DNA of 35,484 bases from Eggerthellaceae bacterium (GTDB lineage: Bacteria > Actinomycetota > Coriobacteriia > Coriobacteriales > Eggerthellaceae). Each line of letters opens with the position of its first letter. Position 1 is the stretch's first letter. A program made the translations under genes and the position numbers. Under the pieces are notes generated by a model that did no database searches, was not told the DNA's origin, and saw only the letters and a program-made list of their open reading frames with translations. Below are positions 1 through 8,184 of this stretch, piece after piece. The stretch covers positions 1 through 35,484 of the forward strand of contig JAFRJC010000155.1 in NCBI GenBank assembly GCA_017432445.1. The letters run 5' to 3'.

Positions 1-99
1 CCGCACACGACACTGATGCGAGCAGTATGTCGGCATTCGCAAGACAGCTTTGATACTAGGGGAACGTATCTGGATAGTGCGCCGAGGAAATGACCGCCT

Positions 100-112
100 G
101 GGAACCGTTCCC
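100..112. promoter_or_regulatory. 13-bp palindrome upstream of sstT
   Basis: GGGAAC-C-GTTCCC is a perfect inverted repeat with a one-base centre. Such a loop is too tight for an RNA hairpin, so a DNA operator is the more natural reading. A second small inverted repeat, GATAC (52-56) and GTATC (66-70), lies further upstream. The rest of 1-150 shows no gene. The regulator is unknown. Confidence 0.3.
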
Positions 113-150
113 TTTCGGCATGACGAGGCGAAGCGAAGAGAGGAAGTACT

Positions 151-1422
151 GTGAAAGGCGTAATCGAAAAGTGGAACAGCATCAGCTTGGTGCTGCGGAT
201 TGTAGTGGGCTTGATAATCGGCGCCGTGCTCGGGCTGCTGATCCCGTCTGACGGCTCGGCTGTCCCGGCTATCATCACGCTTTTGGGCTCGCTGTTCGTT
301 GGGGCACTGAAAGCCGTTGCTCCCATCCTCGTGTTCTTCTTGATCATCAGCGCGCTGTGCAACGCCAAAGCGCCTGCGTCCATGCGCACCATCATCGTCT
401 TGTACCTCGTTTCGACCTTCGTCGCCGCGCTCGTGGCCGTGGTCGGCAGCTTCATCTTCCCAATCGAGATGACGCTGGCATCTGCCGAGGACATCTCCCA
501 GTCCTCGCCATCCGGTATCGGTGAAGTGCTCAACACGCTGTTGATGAACATCGTCATGAACCCGGTGAAGGCGCTTGTTGAGGCGAACTACATCGGCATC
601 CTTGTGTGGGCCGCCATGATCGGCGCCGCCCTGCGCACGCTGGGCGAGGGCCCCAAGGAAGTCTTCAACGCCATCGCCGAGGCCGTCGCCACGATCGTGC
701 GCTGGATTATCAGCTTGGCCCCGTTCGGCATCCTCGGTTTGGTTTATGACGCCGTCGCCACGAACGGCATGGAGATCTTCATCGAGTACGGCCAGCTTAT
801 CGCCCTGCTCGTCGTCTGCATGCTCGTCATCGCGCTTGTCACCAACCCGCTGATGGTGTTCCTGCTCACGCGCAAGAACCCCTATCCGCTCGTTCTGCGC
901 TGCCTGAAGGATTCGGGCATCACGGCGTTCTTCACCCGCAGCTCCGCGGCTAACATCCCCGTCAACATGGAGCTGTGCGAGAACCTGGGTCTGGACAAGA
1001 ACCTGTACTCGGTTTCCATTCCGCTGGGCGCGACCATCAACATGGCAGGCGCTGCCGTCACGATTTCGGTCATGGCCATGCAGGCTGCCTTCACCGTTGG
1101 CCTGACCGTCGACATCCCCACGGCCGTTATCCTCTCGGCGCTCGCCGCCATCTCGGCATGCGGCGCTTCCGGCGTGCCGGGCGGATCGCTCCTGCTCATC
1201 CCGATGGCCTGCTCGCTGTTTGGCATCCCGAACGACGTAGCCATGCAGGTTGTTGCCGTCGGCTTCATCATCGGCGTGATCCAGGACTCCTGCGAGACGG
1301 CTCTGAACTCCTCTTCCGACGCGGTGTTCACGGCGACGGCCGAGTACCGCGACTGGATCAAGGTCGGCCGCAAGTTCGTGATGGGCAAGAACAACACGCC
1401 CCTGGGTTCTGCTGAAGAGTAA
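151..1422 (+). CDS. sstT: Serine/threonine:Na+ symporter SstT (DAACS family)
   Basis: This is an integral membrane symporter of the dicarboxylate/amino acid:cation family, expected to import L-serine and L-threonine with sodium. The 423-residue length matches SstT. Hydrophobic segments run through the whole protein. The serine-rich re-entrant motif [14 protein letters not shown] (about residues 260-273) and the later [10 protein letters not shown] and [10 protein letters not shown] stretches are the substrate and ion-binding signatures that separate SstT from glutamate or C4-dicarboxylate relatives. The GTG start at 151 is preceded by AGAGAGGAAG at good spacing. It is monocistronic: a hairpin terminator follows within 20 bases and tig has its own promoter region. 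Family assignment is firm; substrate is by family. Confidence 0.93.
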   Translation: MKGVIEKWNSISLVLRIVVGLIIGAVLGLLIPSDGSAVPAIITLLGSLFVGALKAVAPILVFFLIISALCNAKAPASMRTIIVLYLVSTFVAALVAVVGSFIFPIEMTLASAEDISQSSPSGIGEVLNTLLMNIVMNPVKALVEANYIGILVWAAMIGAALRTLGEGPKEVFNAIAEAVATIVRWIISLAPFGILGLVYDAVATNGMEIFIEYGQLIALLVVCMLVIALVTNPLMVFLLTRKNPYPLVLRCLKDSGITAFFTRSSAANIPVNMELCENLGLDKNLYSVSIPLGATINMAGAAVTISVMAMQAAFTVGLTVDIPTAVILSALAAISACGASGVPGGSLLLIPMACSLFGIPNDVAMQVVAVGFIIGVIQDSCETALNSSSDAVFTATAEYRDWIKVGRKFVMGKNNTPLGSAEE

Positions 1423-1437
1423 AGCCTTTCTCGTTTT

Positions 1438-1480
1438 ATGATGGGTGGAATGACGGATTGAACCCGTCCCCACCCCTCAT
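1438..1480 (+). terminator. Hairpin terminator after sstT
   Basis: The arms 1438-1448 and 1470-1480 pair with one mismatch around GGGTGG/CCACCC. An inner stem GACGG (1452-1456)/CCGTC (1464-1468) continues the hairpin. The T-tract that follows is weak (TGCGCTTTATTT), so termination may be incomplete. Confidence 0.6.
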
Positions 1481-1509
1481 TGCGCTTTATTTGCAATCTG
1501 TGAACGCAC

Positions 1510-1538
1510 TTCATTCGTTCGGATAGGTGTGCGATAAT
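1510..1538 (+). promoter_or_regulatory. Candidate promoter for tig
   Basis: GATAAT at 1533-1538 is a good -10 box. TTCATT at 1510-1515 lies 17 bp upstream as a poor -35. The predicted transcript start is about 45 bases before the tig GTG. Confidence 0.4.
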
Positions 1539-1592
1539 TCCAGTTTGCGTGTCAAACGTCCGAAATACGATCGTGTAACGGAGGAAAGTTAA

Positions 1593-3011
1593 GTGGAAAC
1601 TAAAGTTGAGGTCTTGGAAGGCAACCGTGTCAAGATCAGCGTCACGGTAGATGAGTCGGTCGTCACCGAACGCGTCAAGAAGCAGTACAAGGCATTTGCG
1701 AACCAGTACAACTTCCCGGGCTTCAGGAAGGGCAAGGCCCCCCGCCCGGTCATCGACAGCATGCTTGGCAAGGACGCCGTTGCCGCTACCGTCACCGACG
1801 ATATCGTCAACGAGTACTATCCCAAGTCCATCGACGAATCCGGCATCTATCCGGTCGGCCAGCCCGATTTCGGCGAGGAAGCAATGGACGTCGTCAAGGA
1901 CAAGCAGGCCTACACCTTCGTGTACGAGATCGGCGTGAAGCCGACGCCCGAGCTGTCCGACTACGAGCCCGTCGCCATCGAGATGCCGCACGAGGGTGCC
2001 ACCGACGAGCAGATCGACGAGGAAATCGAGGCTCTGCTCGAGCACTACTACGAGATCGTCGATGCTCCGGCTAACACCAAGGTCAAGGCTGACAAGTACG
2101 TCGACATGAAGATTACGGCCACCGACGACAACGGCGAGGACATCCCCTCGATCACCTCCGAGTCCATCCAGTACGGCATCGGCTCGGGCCTGTATCCGGC
2201 CGCTTTCGACGAGAAGCTCATCGGCCTGAAGAAGGGCGACACCGTCCAGTTCACGATGGACATCCCCTCCGAGCCCACGGCCATGACCGCCACGCTCATG
2301 GGCAAGACGCACGCTATCAACTTCGACATCGAGATCCTCGCAGTCAAGAAGAAGAAGCTGCCTGAGCTCACCGACGAGTGGGTCAGCTCCAAGATCGGCA
2401 TCGACACCGTCGAGGAGCTGCGCAGCGAGCTCGCCGAGGAAATCGAGTCCGCCCAGAGCTCGAGCTTCCCGCACATGAAGGAAAACCGCGTGCTGATGGC
2501 CCTCGCCGAGCGCCTCGAGGGCGAGCTGCCCGCCGACCTCGTCGAGGAGAACGAAGCATCGCTCCTCCAAGACTTCTTCCAGCAGATCCAGCGCCAGGGC
2601 TCGACGCTCGACGCTTACCTGCAGCAGGCCGGCATTTCCTCGCAGCAGTTCCGCGATGACGTGAAGAAGCAGGCCGAGGACATGACCAGGCAGGACCTTG
2701 CACTCGACGCTTTCGCAGCGCACGAGGGCATGGAGGTCACTGACGAGGACGTCGTGGACGAGTTCCGCAACGCCGGCGCGTCCGACCCCGAGGCCCTCAT
2801 GCAGCAGTGGCGCGAGAACGGCCAGATGTTCCTGGTGCGCCAGGGCATCCTGCGCCAGAAGGCCGCCAAGCAGCTCGTCGAGTCCGCCGTGGTCACCGAG
2901 GAAGCTCCGGCCGAGGAGAAGACGGGCAAGCATGCCGCTTCCGAGGAGCCGGTCGCCGAGGCCGAGGCCGAGGCTGAAGCCGAGCCCGAGGCCGAGGCCG
3001 CAGCAGAATAA
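1593..3011 (+). CDS. tig: Trigger factor (ribosome-associated chaperone / prolyl isomerase)
   Basis: Trigger factor binds the ribosome exit tunnel and shields nascent chains. The N-terminal ribosome-binding domain is recognised by FPGFRKGKAPR (residues 41-51). A PPIase (FKBP-like) domain spans roughly residues 160-250 and a helical chaperone domain follows to about 435. The start is GTG at 1593 behind GGAGGAAAG. At 472 residues it is somewhat long because of an extra acidic tail of alternating Glu-Ala (about residues 445-472) encoded by repetitive gag/gcc codons. That tail is low-complexity and probably disordered. It lies directly upstream of clpP-clpX, the common bacterial order, but a strong terminator separates it from clpP. 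Confidence 0.96.
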   Translation: METKVEVLEGNRVKISVTVDESVVTERVKKQYKAFANQYNFPGFRKGKAPRPVIDSMLGKDAVAATVTDDIVNEYYPKSIDESGIYPVGQPDFGEEAMDVVKDKQAYTFVYEIGVKPTPELSDYEPVAIEMPHEGATDEQIDEEIEALLEHYYEIVDAPANTKVKADKYVDMKITATDDNGEDIPSITSESIQYGIGSGLYPAAFDEKLIGLKKGDTVQFTMDIPSEPTAMTATLMGKTHAINFDIEILAVKKKKLPELTDEWVSSKIGIDTVEELRSELAEEIESAQSSSFPHMKENRVLMALAERLEGELPADLVEENEASLLQDFFQQIQRQGSTLDAYLQQAGISSQQFRDDVKKQAEDMTRQDLALDAFAAHEGMEVTDEDVVDEFRNAGASDPEALMQQWRENGQMFLVRQGILRQKAAKQLVESAVVTEEAPAEEKTGKHAASEEPVAEAEAEAEAEPEAEAAAE

Positions 3012-3033
3012 CGCAACGATGCAAACTCGGACA

Positions 3034-3062
3034 GGGCGCGCCTTCGGGTGCGCCCTTTTCTT
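3034..3062 (+). terminator. Intrinsic terminator after tig
   Basis: GGGCGCGCC (3034-3042), TTCG loop, GGTGCGCCC (3047-3055), then TTTTCTT. This is a textbook UUCG-capped intrinsic terminator. Confidence 0.9.
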
Positions 3063-3073
3063 GTGGACGGGAA

Positions 3074-3100
3074 TGAGTCGAAGAACGCAATTTCGACTCA
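3074..3100. promoter_or_regulatory. 9-bp inverted repeat upstream of clpP
   Basis: TGAGTCGAA (3074-3082) and TTCGACTCA (3092-3100) form a perfect inverted repeat with a 9-base spacer, in the gap between the tig terminator and clpP. There is no T-tract, so an operator is likelier than a terminator. It does not match the HAIR (HspR) or CtsR consensus as I know them. Confidence 0.4.
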
Positions 3101-3121
3101 TCTGGCTTAGTGCGATGGTTG

Positions 3122-3135
3122 TTCACCCGGGCGAA
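3122..3135. promoter_or_regulatory. Near-palindrome upstream of clpP (possible ClgR-like operator)
   Basis: TTCACCCGGGCGAA is symmetric at 12 of 14 positions (TTCrCCCGGGyGAA). Actinobacterial clpP genes are often activated by ClgR at GC-rich palindromes of this size. Assigning this site to ClgR is inference only. Confidence 0.3.
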
Positions 3136-3233
3136 AGCATGACCTTTTCGTAACGGTATGAGCGGGGCAGGACAAAAGGCGAAAAGACGTTTACCATAGG
3201 CAGGTACGCAAAAACGCAGAAGAGAGGACGCAC

Positions 3234-3848
3234 ATGACAGCACATCCGAACAATGCATTGATTCCCTACGTAATCGAACAGTCGCCGCGCGGCGAGCGCA
3301 GCTACGATATCTACTCGCGTTTGCTCAACGACCGCATCATCTTCTTGGGCGAGGCAATCGACGACCACGTGGCCAATTCCGTGGTGGCGCAGCTGCTCCA
3401 CCTGGAAAGCGCGGACCCGGATAAGGACATCTCGCTTTACATCAACTCGCCGGGCGGCTCGGTGACCGCAGGTCTTGCCATTCTGGATACCATGAACTTC
3501 ATCAAGTGCGACGTGTCCACCATCTGTCTGGGTGAATGCGCCTCGATGGCAGCCGTCCTGCTTTCCGCCGGCGCCAAGGGCAAGAGGCTGTGCCTGCCCA
3601 ATTCCATGGTGCTCATCCACCAGCCGAGCGGCGGTGCCCAGGGCCAGCAGACCGAGATCCAGATCGTGGCGGATTTCATGCTCAAGACGCGCGAGCGCCT
3701 GAACAAGATCCTCGCCGACAATACTGGCCAGACTCTGGATACCATCCAGCGCGATACCGAACGCGACAACTACATGACCGCCGAGCAGGCGTTGGAGTAC
3801 GGCATCGTCGACCGCATCACCACTTCACGCGTCGCCGCTGCCGAATAA
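3234..3848 (+). CDS. clpP: ATP-dependent Clp protease proteolytic subunit ClpP
   Basis: ClpP is the barrel-forming cytoplasmic serine peptidase that degrades substrates fed by ClpX. The catalytic triad is visible at Ser104 (GECASMAA), His129 (LIHQPSGG) and Asp178 (TERDNYM), offset by seven from E. coli numbering. The 204-residue length is normal. The sequence context around the serine, ECASMAA rather than the usual QAASMGA, is a mild variant. The ATG at 3234 follows AGAGAGGA. It is followed after 51 bases by clpX, with no terminator between, so the two are co-transcribed and form one protease. Two palindromes upstream may be stress-response operators. Confidence 0.97.
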   Translation: MTAHPNNALIPYVIEQSPRGERSYDIYSRLLNDRIIFLGEAIDDHVANSVVAQLLHLESADPDKDISLYINSPGGSVTAGLAILDTMNFIKCDVSTICLGECASMAAVLLSAGAKGKRLCLPNSMVLIHQPSGGAQGQQTEIQIVADFMLKTRERLNKILADNTGQTLDTIQRDTERDNYMTAEQALEYGIVDRITTSRVAAAE

Positions 3849-3899
3849 TGAGCACGAGGGGCACGGCCCAGTTGCTCATCGTGGAAGAAGGGGAGAAGC

Positions 3900-5240
3900 T
3901 TGAGTTCCAGAAAGACGCCCGACAGCACGAATAACGAGACAAGGTGCGCGTTCTGCGGCAAGACGCCTGCAGAAGCAACTGCGATGATCCAGGGTCCCAA
4001 CGGGGTGTACCTGTGCGACGAATGCATCGCGGTGTGCACCGAAGCGCTCATGCGCGATCTGGGCATGCGTATGAACCCGGGGATGTATGGCAGTTTCGAG
4101 TGGGACGAGGAACCCGAAGCCAAGTCGGCGAAGCTTCGCACGGTAGACGATGACGACGAGCCCACGCCCGAGGAGGTTCTCGCCGCCCTGCCCACGCCAC
4201 GGCAGATCTACGAGCAGCTCTCGGATTACGTTGTGGGCCAAGAAAGCGCCAAGCGCGCGCTGTCCGTGGCCGTGTACAACCACTACAAGCGCATCGGGCT
4301 GGGCGCGGGCGATGATGACGAAGTGGAGCTCGCGAAGAGCAACATCTTGCTTCTGGGTCCGACGGGTTCGGGCAAGACGCTGCTCGCCCAGACTCTCGCG
4401 CGCACGCTGCGCGTCCCGTTCGCCATTGCGGACGCCACGACGCTTACCGAGGCGGGCTATGTGGGCGAGGACGTGGAGAACATCCTGCTCAAGCTCATAA
4501 CCGCGGCGGATTTCGATATCGACCGCGCCGAGATCGGCATCATCTATATTGATGAGATTGACAAGATCGCGCGCAAGGCCGAGAACCTCTCCATCACACG
4601 CGATGTGTCAGGCGAGGGCGTGCAGCAGGCGCTTCTCAAGATTGTCGAGGGCACTGATGCCAGCGTTCCTCCCCAGGGCGGGCGCAAGCATCCCCAGCAG
4701 GAGCTCATTCCCATCAACACGACGAACATCCTGTTCATCTTGGGCGGTGCGTTCGTGGGGCTGACCGACATCATTGCGGCACGCGTGGGCAAGTCGGCCA
4801 TCGGGTTCAATTCGCAGCTGCCCGAGAGCAAGGAAGCCAACGAGGCCGAACTGCTCTCGCAGGTGCTGCCCGAGGACCTGAACAAGTTCGGCATGATTCC
4901 CGAGTTCGTCGGCCGCATCCCCGTCATAACGTCGCTCTCGGCCCTAACGGAAGATGATTTGATGCGCATCCTGGTCGAACCGAAGAACGCGCTGGTCAAG
5001 CAGTACAAGAAGATGTTCGAGTTCGAGAAGTCCACCCTCGAGTTCACTGACGACGCCTTGCGCGCCATCGCGCACGAAGCGGTCGACCATGGTACGGGCG
5101 CGCGCGGCCTGCGCTCCATCTGCGAGCGGGTGCTGATGGACGTCATGTACGAGCTGCCCGAACACACCGGCGCTTCCCACGTCGTCCTGCGTGCCTCCGA
5201 CGTTATCGGCGAGACGAAGCCCGAAATCATGGCGGCATAG
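3900..5240 (+). CDS. clpX: ATP-dependent Clp protease ATP-binding subunit ClpX
   Basis: ClpX is the AAA+ unfoldase that recognises and threads substrates into ClpP. The N-terminal zinc-binding domain has Cys16, Cys19, Cys39 and Cys42. Walker A is GPTGSGKT (153-160), Walker B IIYIDEID (214-221), and the pore loop GYVG starts at 187. The RKH-type loop (GRKHPQQE) and the ClpP-docking IGF loop (AIGFNSQ) are both present, so it is a full ClpX able to pair with the adjacent ClpP. The start is taken as TTG at 3900, preceded by AGGGGAG; it is the only candidate in frame that keeps the whole zinc domain. Length, 446 residues, is slightly above average. Confidence 0.96.
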   Translation: MSSRKTPDSTNNETRCAFCGKTPAEATAMIQGPNGVYLCDECIAVCTEALMRDLGMRMNPGMYGSFEWDEEPEAKSAKLRTVDDDDEPTPEEVLAALPTPRQIYEQLSDYVVGQESAKRALSVAVYNHYKRIGLGAGDDDEVELAKSNILLLGPTGSGKTLLAQTLARTLRVPFAIADATTLTEAGYVGEDVENILLKLITAADFDIDRAEIGIIYIDEIDKIARKAENLSITRDVSGEGVQQALLKIVEGTDASVPPQGGRKHPQQELIPINTTNILFILGGAFVGLTDIIAARVGKSAIGFNSQLPESKEANEAELLSQVLPEDLNKFGMIPEFVGRIPVITSLSALTEDDLMRILVEPKNALVKQYKKMFEFEKSTLEFTDDALRAIAHEAVDHGTGARGLRSICERVLMDVMYELPEHTGASHVVLRASDVIGETKPEIMAA

Positions 5241-5244
5241 GAAA

Positions 5245-5290
5245 AGGGGCATCGCCAAATCTTTGCCCCTAAGCCTTGCCGACCAAGGCT
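5245..5290 (+). terminator. Paired hairpins after clpX
   Basis: AGGGGCA (5245-5251)/TGCCCCT (5264-5270) forms the first hairpin. AGCCTTG (5272-5278)/CAAGGCT (5284-5290) follows at once as the second. Neither has a good T-tract. Together they probably give partial termination before the stronger hairpin downstream. Confidence 0.5.
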
Positions 5291-5326
5291 GCCGAGCAAG
5301 GTTGCTGGTAAAGTGCTTGTGAAATG

Positions 5327-5368
5327 AGGCCAAAGGGAAAACTATCCCTTTGGCCTTGCTGTTCTTTT
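5327..5368 (+). terminator. 12-bp stem terminator before valS
   Basis: AGGCCAAAGGGA (5327-5338) pairs perfectly with TCCCTTTGGCCT (5345-5356) around a 6-base loop, followed by the T-rich stretch TGCTGTTCTTTT. It lies just ahead of valS. It most simply ends clpX transcription. I see no T-box sequence here, so attenuation of valS by a T-box is not supported. Confidence 0.65.
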
Positions 5369-5378
5369 GAGGTATCAT
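5350..5378 (+). promoter_or_regulatory. Candidate valS promoter overlapping the terminator
   Basis: TATCAT at 5373-5378 could be a -10 box. TTGGCC (5350-5355), 17 bp upstream, would be the -35 and lies inside the right arm of the terminator stem. Transcription would start about 30 bases before the valS ATG. Confidence 0.35.
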
Positions 5379-5414
5379 TTACAAGATTGCGCATCCGAGC
5401 ATTGAGGAGCATTG

Positions 5415-8084
5415 ATGGCTGAAGACAAGAAGATCGACTACGATTTCGCGGCACACGAAGTGCCGCTGTTCAACGCATGGAAGGACGGCGGATACTTCCG
5501 CCGCGGCAAGGGCTGGGGCGAATACGCGGACCATCCCTACACGATCGTAATCCCGCCGCCCAACATCACGGGCATGCTGCACATGGGGCATGCGCTCAAC
5601 GATACCATCCAGGATACGTGCACGCGCCATGCGCGCATGCAGGGCCGTCCCACCCGTTGGGTGCTCGGCACCGACCACGCGGGCATCGCCACGCAGACCA
5701 AGGTCGACAAGAAGCTTGCCGACGAGGGCGTCTCGCGCCTGCAGATCGGCCGTGAGGCGTTCATCGAGGAATGCTGGAAGTGGCGCGAGGAATACGGCAA
5801 CACCATCGTCAACCAGATCAAGGGCATGGGTTGTTCCTGCGACTACGACGACGAGCACTTCACGCTCGATCCCGATTACGCGCATGCCGTGCGCCAGACC
5901 TTCGCAGACTGGTACCATGACAAGCTCATCTACCGTGGCAAGCGCATCGTCAACTGGTGCCCCCACTGCACGACCGCCATCGCCGACGACGAGGCGGAAT
6001 ACATCGACGAGGTCGGCCACCTGTGGCATATGCGCTATCCGCTGGTCGAACCGATCGACGGGCAGGAATACATCGTCGTGGCCACCACGCGTCCCGAGAC
6101 GATGCTCGGCGACACCGGCGTTGCGGTTTCTCCCAAGGATCCCGACAAGAAGAAGTTCGTCGGCGCGAAGGTCATGCTGCCGCTGGTCGACCGCGAGATT
6201 CCCATATTCGAGGATTTTGTCGTTGATGCCGACTTCGGTACCGGTTTCGTGAAGGTCACGCCTGCCCACGACCCCAACGACTGGGGTATGGGGCAGCGCC
6301 ACGACCTGCCTCGCATCAACATCTTCGACGAGACGGCGCACGTGGTGGAAGGCTACGGCAAGTTCTCCGGCATGGATCGTGACGAGGCTCGTGACGCCAT
6401 CGTCGAGGCCTTCGAGGAGCTGGGCCTGCTCGACCACATCGAGGAGCATGCGCATTCCGTCATGACTTGCTACCGTTGCCATACCAAGCTCGAGCCGTGG
6501 GAGTCCGAGCAGTGGTTCGTGGCCGTTGACGAGCTGAAGAAGCCTGCGGCCGCCGCTGTCGAGAACGGCGAGATCCAGTTCCATCCCGAGCGCTGGAAGC
6601 AGGTGTATCTGGACTGGTTGGCCAATTTGAAGGACTGGTGCATCTCGCGCCAGCTGTGGTGGGGCCATCGCATCCCGATGGACTACAGCGACGAGTGCGG
6701 CTGGGAAGACGCCTGCGTCGACGAGCCGGAGTGCTGCCCGACATGCGGGGCGGCCGTGCGCCAGGACGTCGATGTGCTCGACACCTGGTTCTCGTCCCAG
6801 CTGTGGCCCTTCGCCACGCAGGGTTGGAAGAACCGTGACGAGGTCTCGGAGGAGATCGCGACGACGTATCCCACCCAGGTGCTCTCCACGGCCCGCGACA
6901 TCATGGGCCTTTGGGTGGCGCGCATGGTCATGGCTTCGGAGTATTGCACCGGTCAGATTCCCTACGAGCACGTGATCATCCATCCCACGGTCATGGGCGC
7001 TGACGGCAAGCCCATGTCCAAGAGCCGCGGCAACGGCGTCGATCCTTTGCGCTTGATGCGCGATTACGGCGCCGACGGCATGCGCTTCGGATTGCTCATG
7101 CAGGTCACGGGTTCGCAGGATCTGAAATTCAACGAGGAAAAACTCGTGAGCTCGCGTAACTTCGCGAACAAGATTCGCAATGCCGCGCGCTTCGTGAACA
7201 TGAACCTGGACGGTTACACGCCTGGCGCTCCCGAGGTGAGCACGCCGGTCGACAAGTGGATCTTCAGCCGCCTGGCGAAGCTGGTCGCGTCTCTGGACGA
7301 GCTCTACGACCAGTTCGAGTTCGGCGAGATCACGCGCGAGCTGTATTCGTTCTTCTGGAACGAGTTCTGCGATTGGTACATCGAGTTCTCCAAGGGCCGC
7401 CTTGCCGCCGATGCGGACCCGGCTGACCGCCTATCCTGCCAGCGCAACCTCATGTTCGTCTTGGACCAGGCCATCCGCCTGCTGCACCCGATCATGCCTT
7501 TCGTGACGGAGGAGATCTACCAGGAACTCCCGTTCGACCGCGAGGCCGAGCCGTACCTGATCGGCGCCGCCTGGCCGTCAGCTGCCGCTCTGGCAGCCTA
7601 CGCCGACGACAGCGCCGAGCGCGCCATCCAGATGGTGTGCCAGACGGTCACCGCCGTGCGTTCGACGCGTGCCCGCTACCGCATCTCCCCGAAGCAAGCG
7701 CTCGACGTGGTCGTGAAGGCCCAAAGCGAAGATGCCGCCCTGTTGGAGGCCCAGCGCCTGCTGGTGGAGAACATGGCCAATACCGAGTCGCTGCTCATAG
7801 CAGAGCATGCATCGAAGCCCGAGGCTTCCACGGTCGTGCTCGGAAGCGGCATGGAGACCTACATCGTGCTCGCCGGCCTCGTGGACTTCGATGCCGAGCG
7901 CGCCCGCTTGGAGAAGGAGCGCGAGAAGCTCGCCAAGGACGAGCAGAAGCTCGCGAAGAAGCTTTCCAACGAGGGCTTCCTGGCCAAGGCGGCGCCCGAG
8001 ATCATCGAGAAGGACCGCGCCAAGCACGCCGAGCTTGCCGATAAGATCGCCCGCATCGACGGGCAGCTCGCCGAACTCGGATAG
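5415..8084 (+). CDS. valS: Valyl-tRNA synthetase
   Basis: This class I aminoacyl-tRNA synthetase charges tRNA-Val. The HIGH motif appears as HMGH (residues 56-59) after PPPN, and the KMSKS loop as KPMSKS (about 532-537) before RGNG. GTDHAGIATQ and the CP1 editing domain (about 190-390) are typical of ValRS. The last 70 residues are a Lys/Glu/Ala-rich coiled coil that in this family contacts tRNA. The 889-residue length is normal. I choose ATG 5415 over the TTG three bases upstream because GAGGAG at 5404-5409 fits it well. No terminator is obvious before the next gene 100 bases on; a 7-bp stem (8133-8139/8155-8161) lies in that gap. Confidence 0.97.
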   Translation: MAEDKKIDYDFAAHEVPLFNAWKDGGYFRRGKGWGEYADHPYTIVIPPPNITGMLHMGHALNDTIQDTCTRHARMQGRPTRWVLGTDHAGIATQTKVDKKLADEGVSRLQIGREAFIEECWKWREEYGNTIVNQIKGMGCSCDYDDEHFTLDPDYAHAVRQTFADWYHDKLIYRGKRIVNWCPHCTTAIADDEAEYIDEVGHLWHMRYPLVEPIDGQEYIVVATTRPETMLGDTGVAVSPKDPDKKKFVGAKVMLPLVDREIPIFEDFVVDADFGTGFVKVTPAHDPNDWGMGQRHDLPRINIFDETAHVVEGYGKFSGMDRDEARDAIVEAFEELGLLDHIEEHAHSVMTCYRCHTKLEPWESEQWFVAVDELKKPAAAAVENGEIQFHPERWKQVYLDWLANLKDWCISRQLWWGHRIPMDYSDECGWEDACVDEPECCPTCGAAVRQDVDVLDTWFSSQLWPFATQGWKNRDEVSEEIATTYPTQVLSTARDIMGLWVARMVMASEYCTGQIPYEHVIIHPTVMGADGKPMSKSRGNGVDPLRLMRDYGADGMRFGLLMQVTGSQDLKFNEEKLVSSRNFANKIRNAARFVNMNLDGYTPGAPEVSTPVDKWIFSRLAKLVASLDELYDQFEFGEITRELYSFFWNEFCDWYIEFSKGRLAADADPADRLSCQRNLMFVLDQAIRLLHPIMPFVTEEIYQELPFDREAEPYLIGAAWPSAAALAAYADDSAERAIQMVCQTVTAVRSTRARYRISPKQALDVVVKAQSEDAALLEAQRLLVENMANTESLLIAEHASKPEASTVVLGSGMETYIVLAGLVDFDAERARLEKEREKLAKDEQKLAKKLSNEGFLAKAAPEIIEKDRAKHAELADKIARIDGQLAELG

Positions 8085-8184
8085 GTATATCCGGACGGCG
8101 AATCCCACATCAGGTGTTCAAGGAGAAAATCGGGCTTTTGATGTCAGCAGTCTTAAAAGCCACGGAAGGTAGTGAAAGAAGAAG

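Noticed and set aside
882..3101. A 739-codon open frame on the minus strand across sstT and tig
   Set aside because: It is antisense to two unmistakable genes, has a low-complexity Leu/Gly/Val-rich translation and no domain; it arises from high GC codon bias.
3848..3934. A 28-codon frame whose ATG overlaps the clpP stop and which runs across the clpX start
   Set aside because: It could couple clpP and clpX translation, but there is no dedicated ribosome binding site or recognisable peptide, and clpX has its own AGGGGAG.
5241..5414. A possible T-box riboswitch before valS
   Set aside because: No AGGGTGGNACCGCG-type antiterminator sequence or specifier stem could be found; the hairpins look like simple terminators.
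5379..6983. A 534-codon minus-strand frame inside valS
   Set aside because: It is a shadow of the valS reading frame with no ribosome binding site or recognisable domain.
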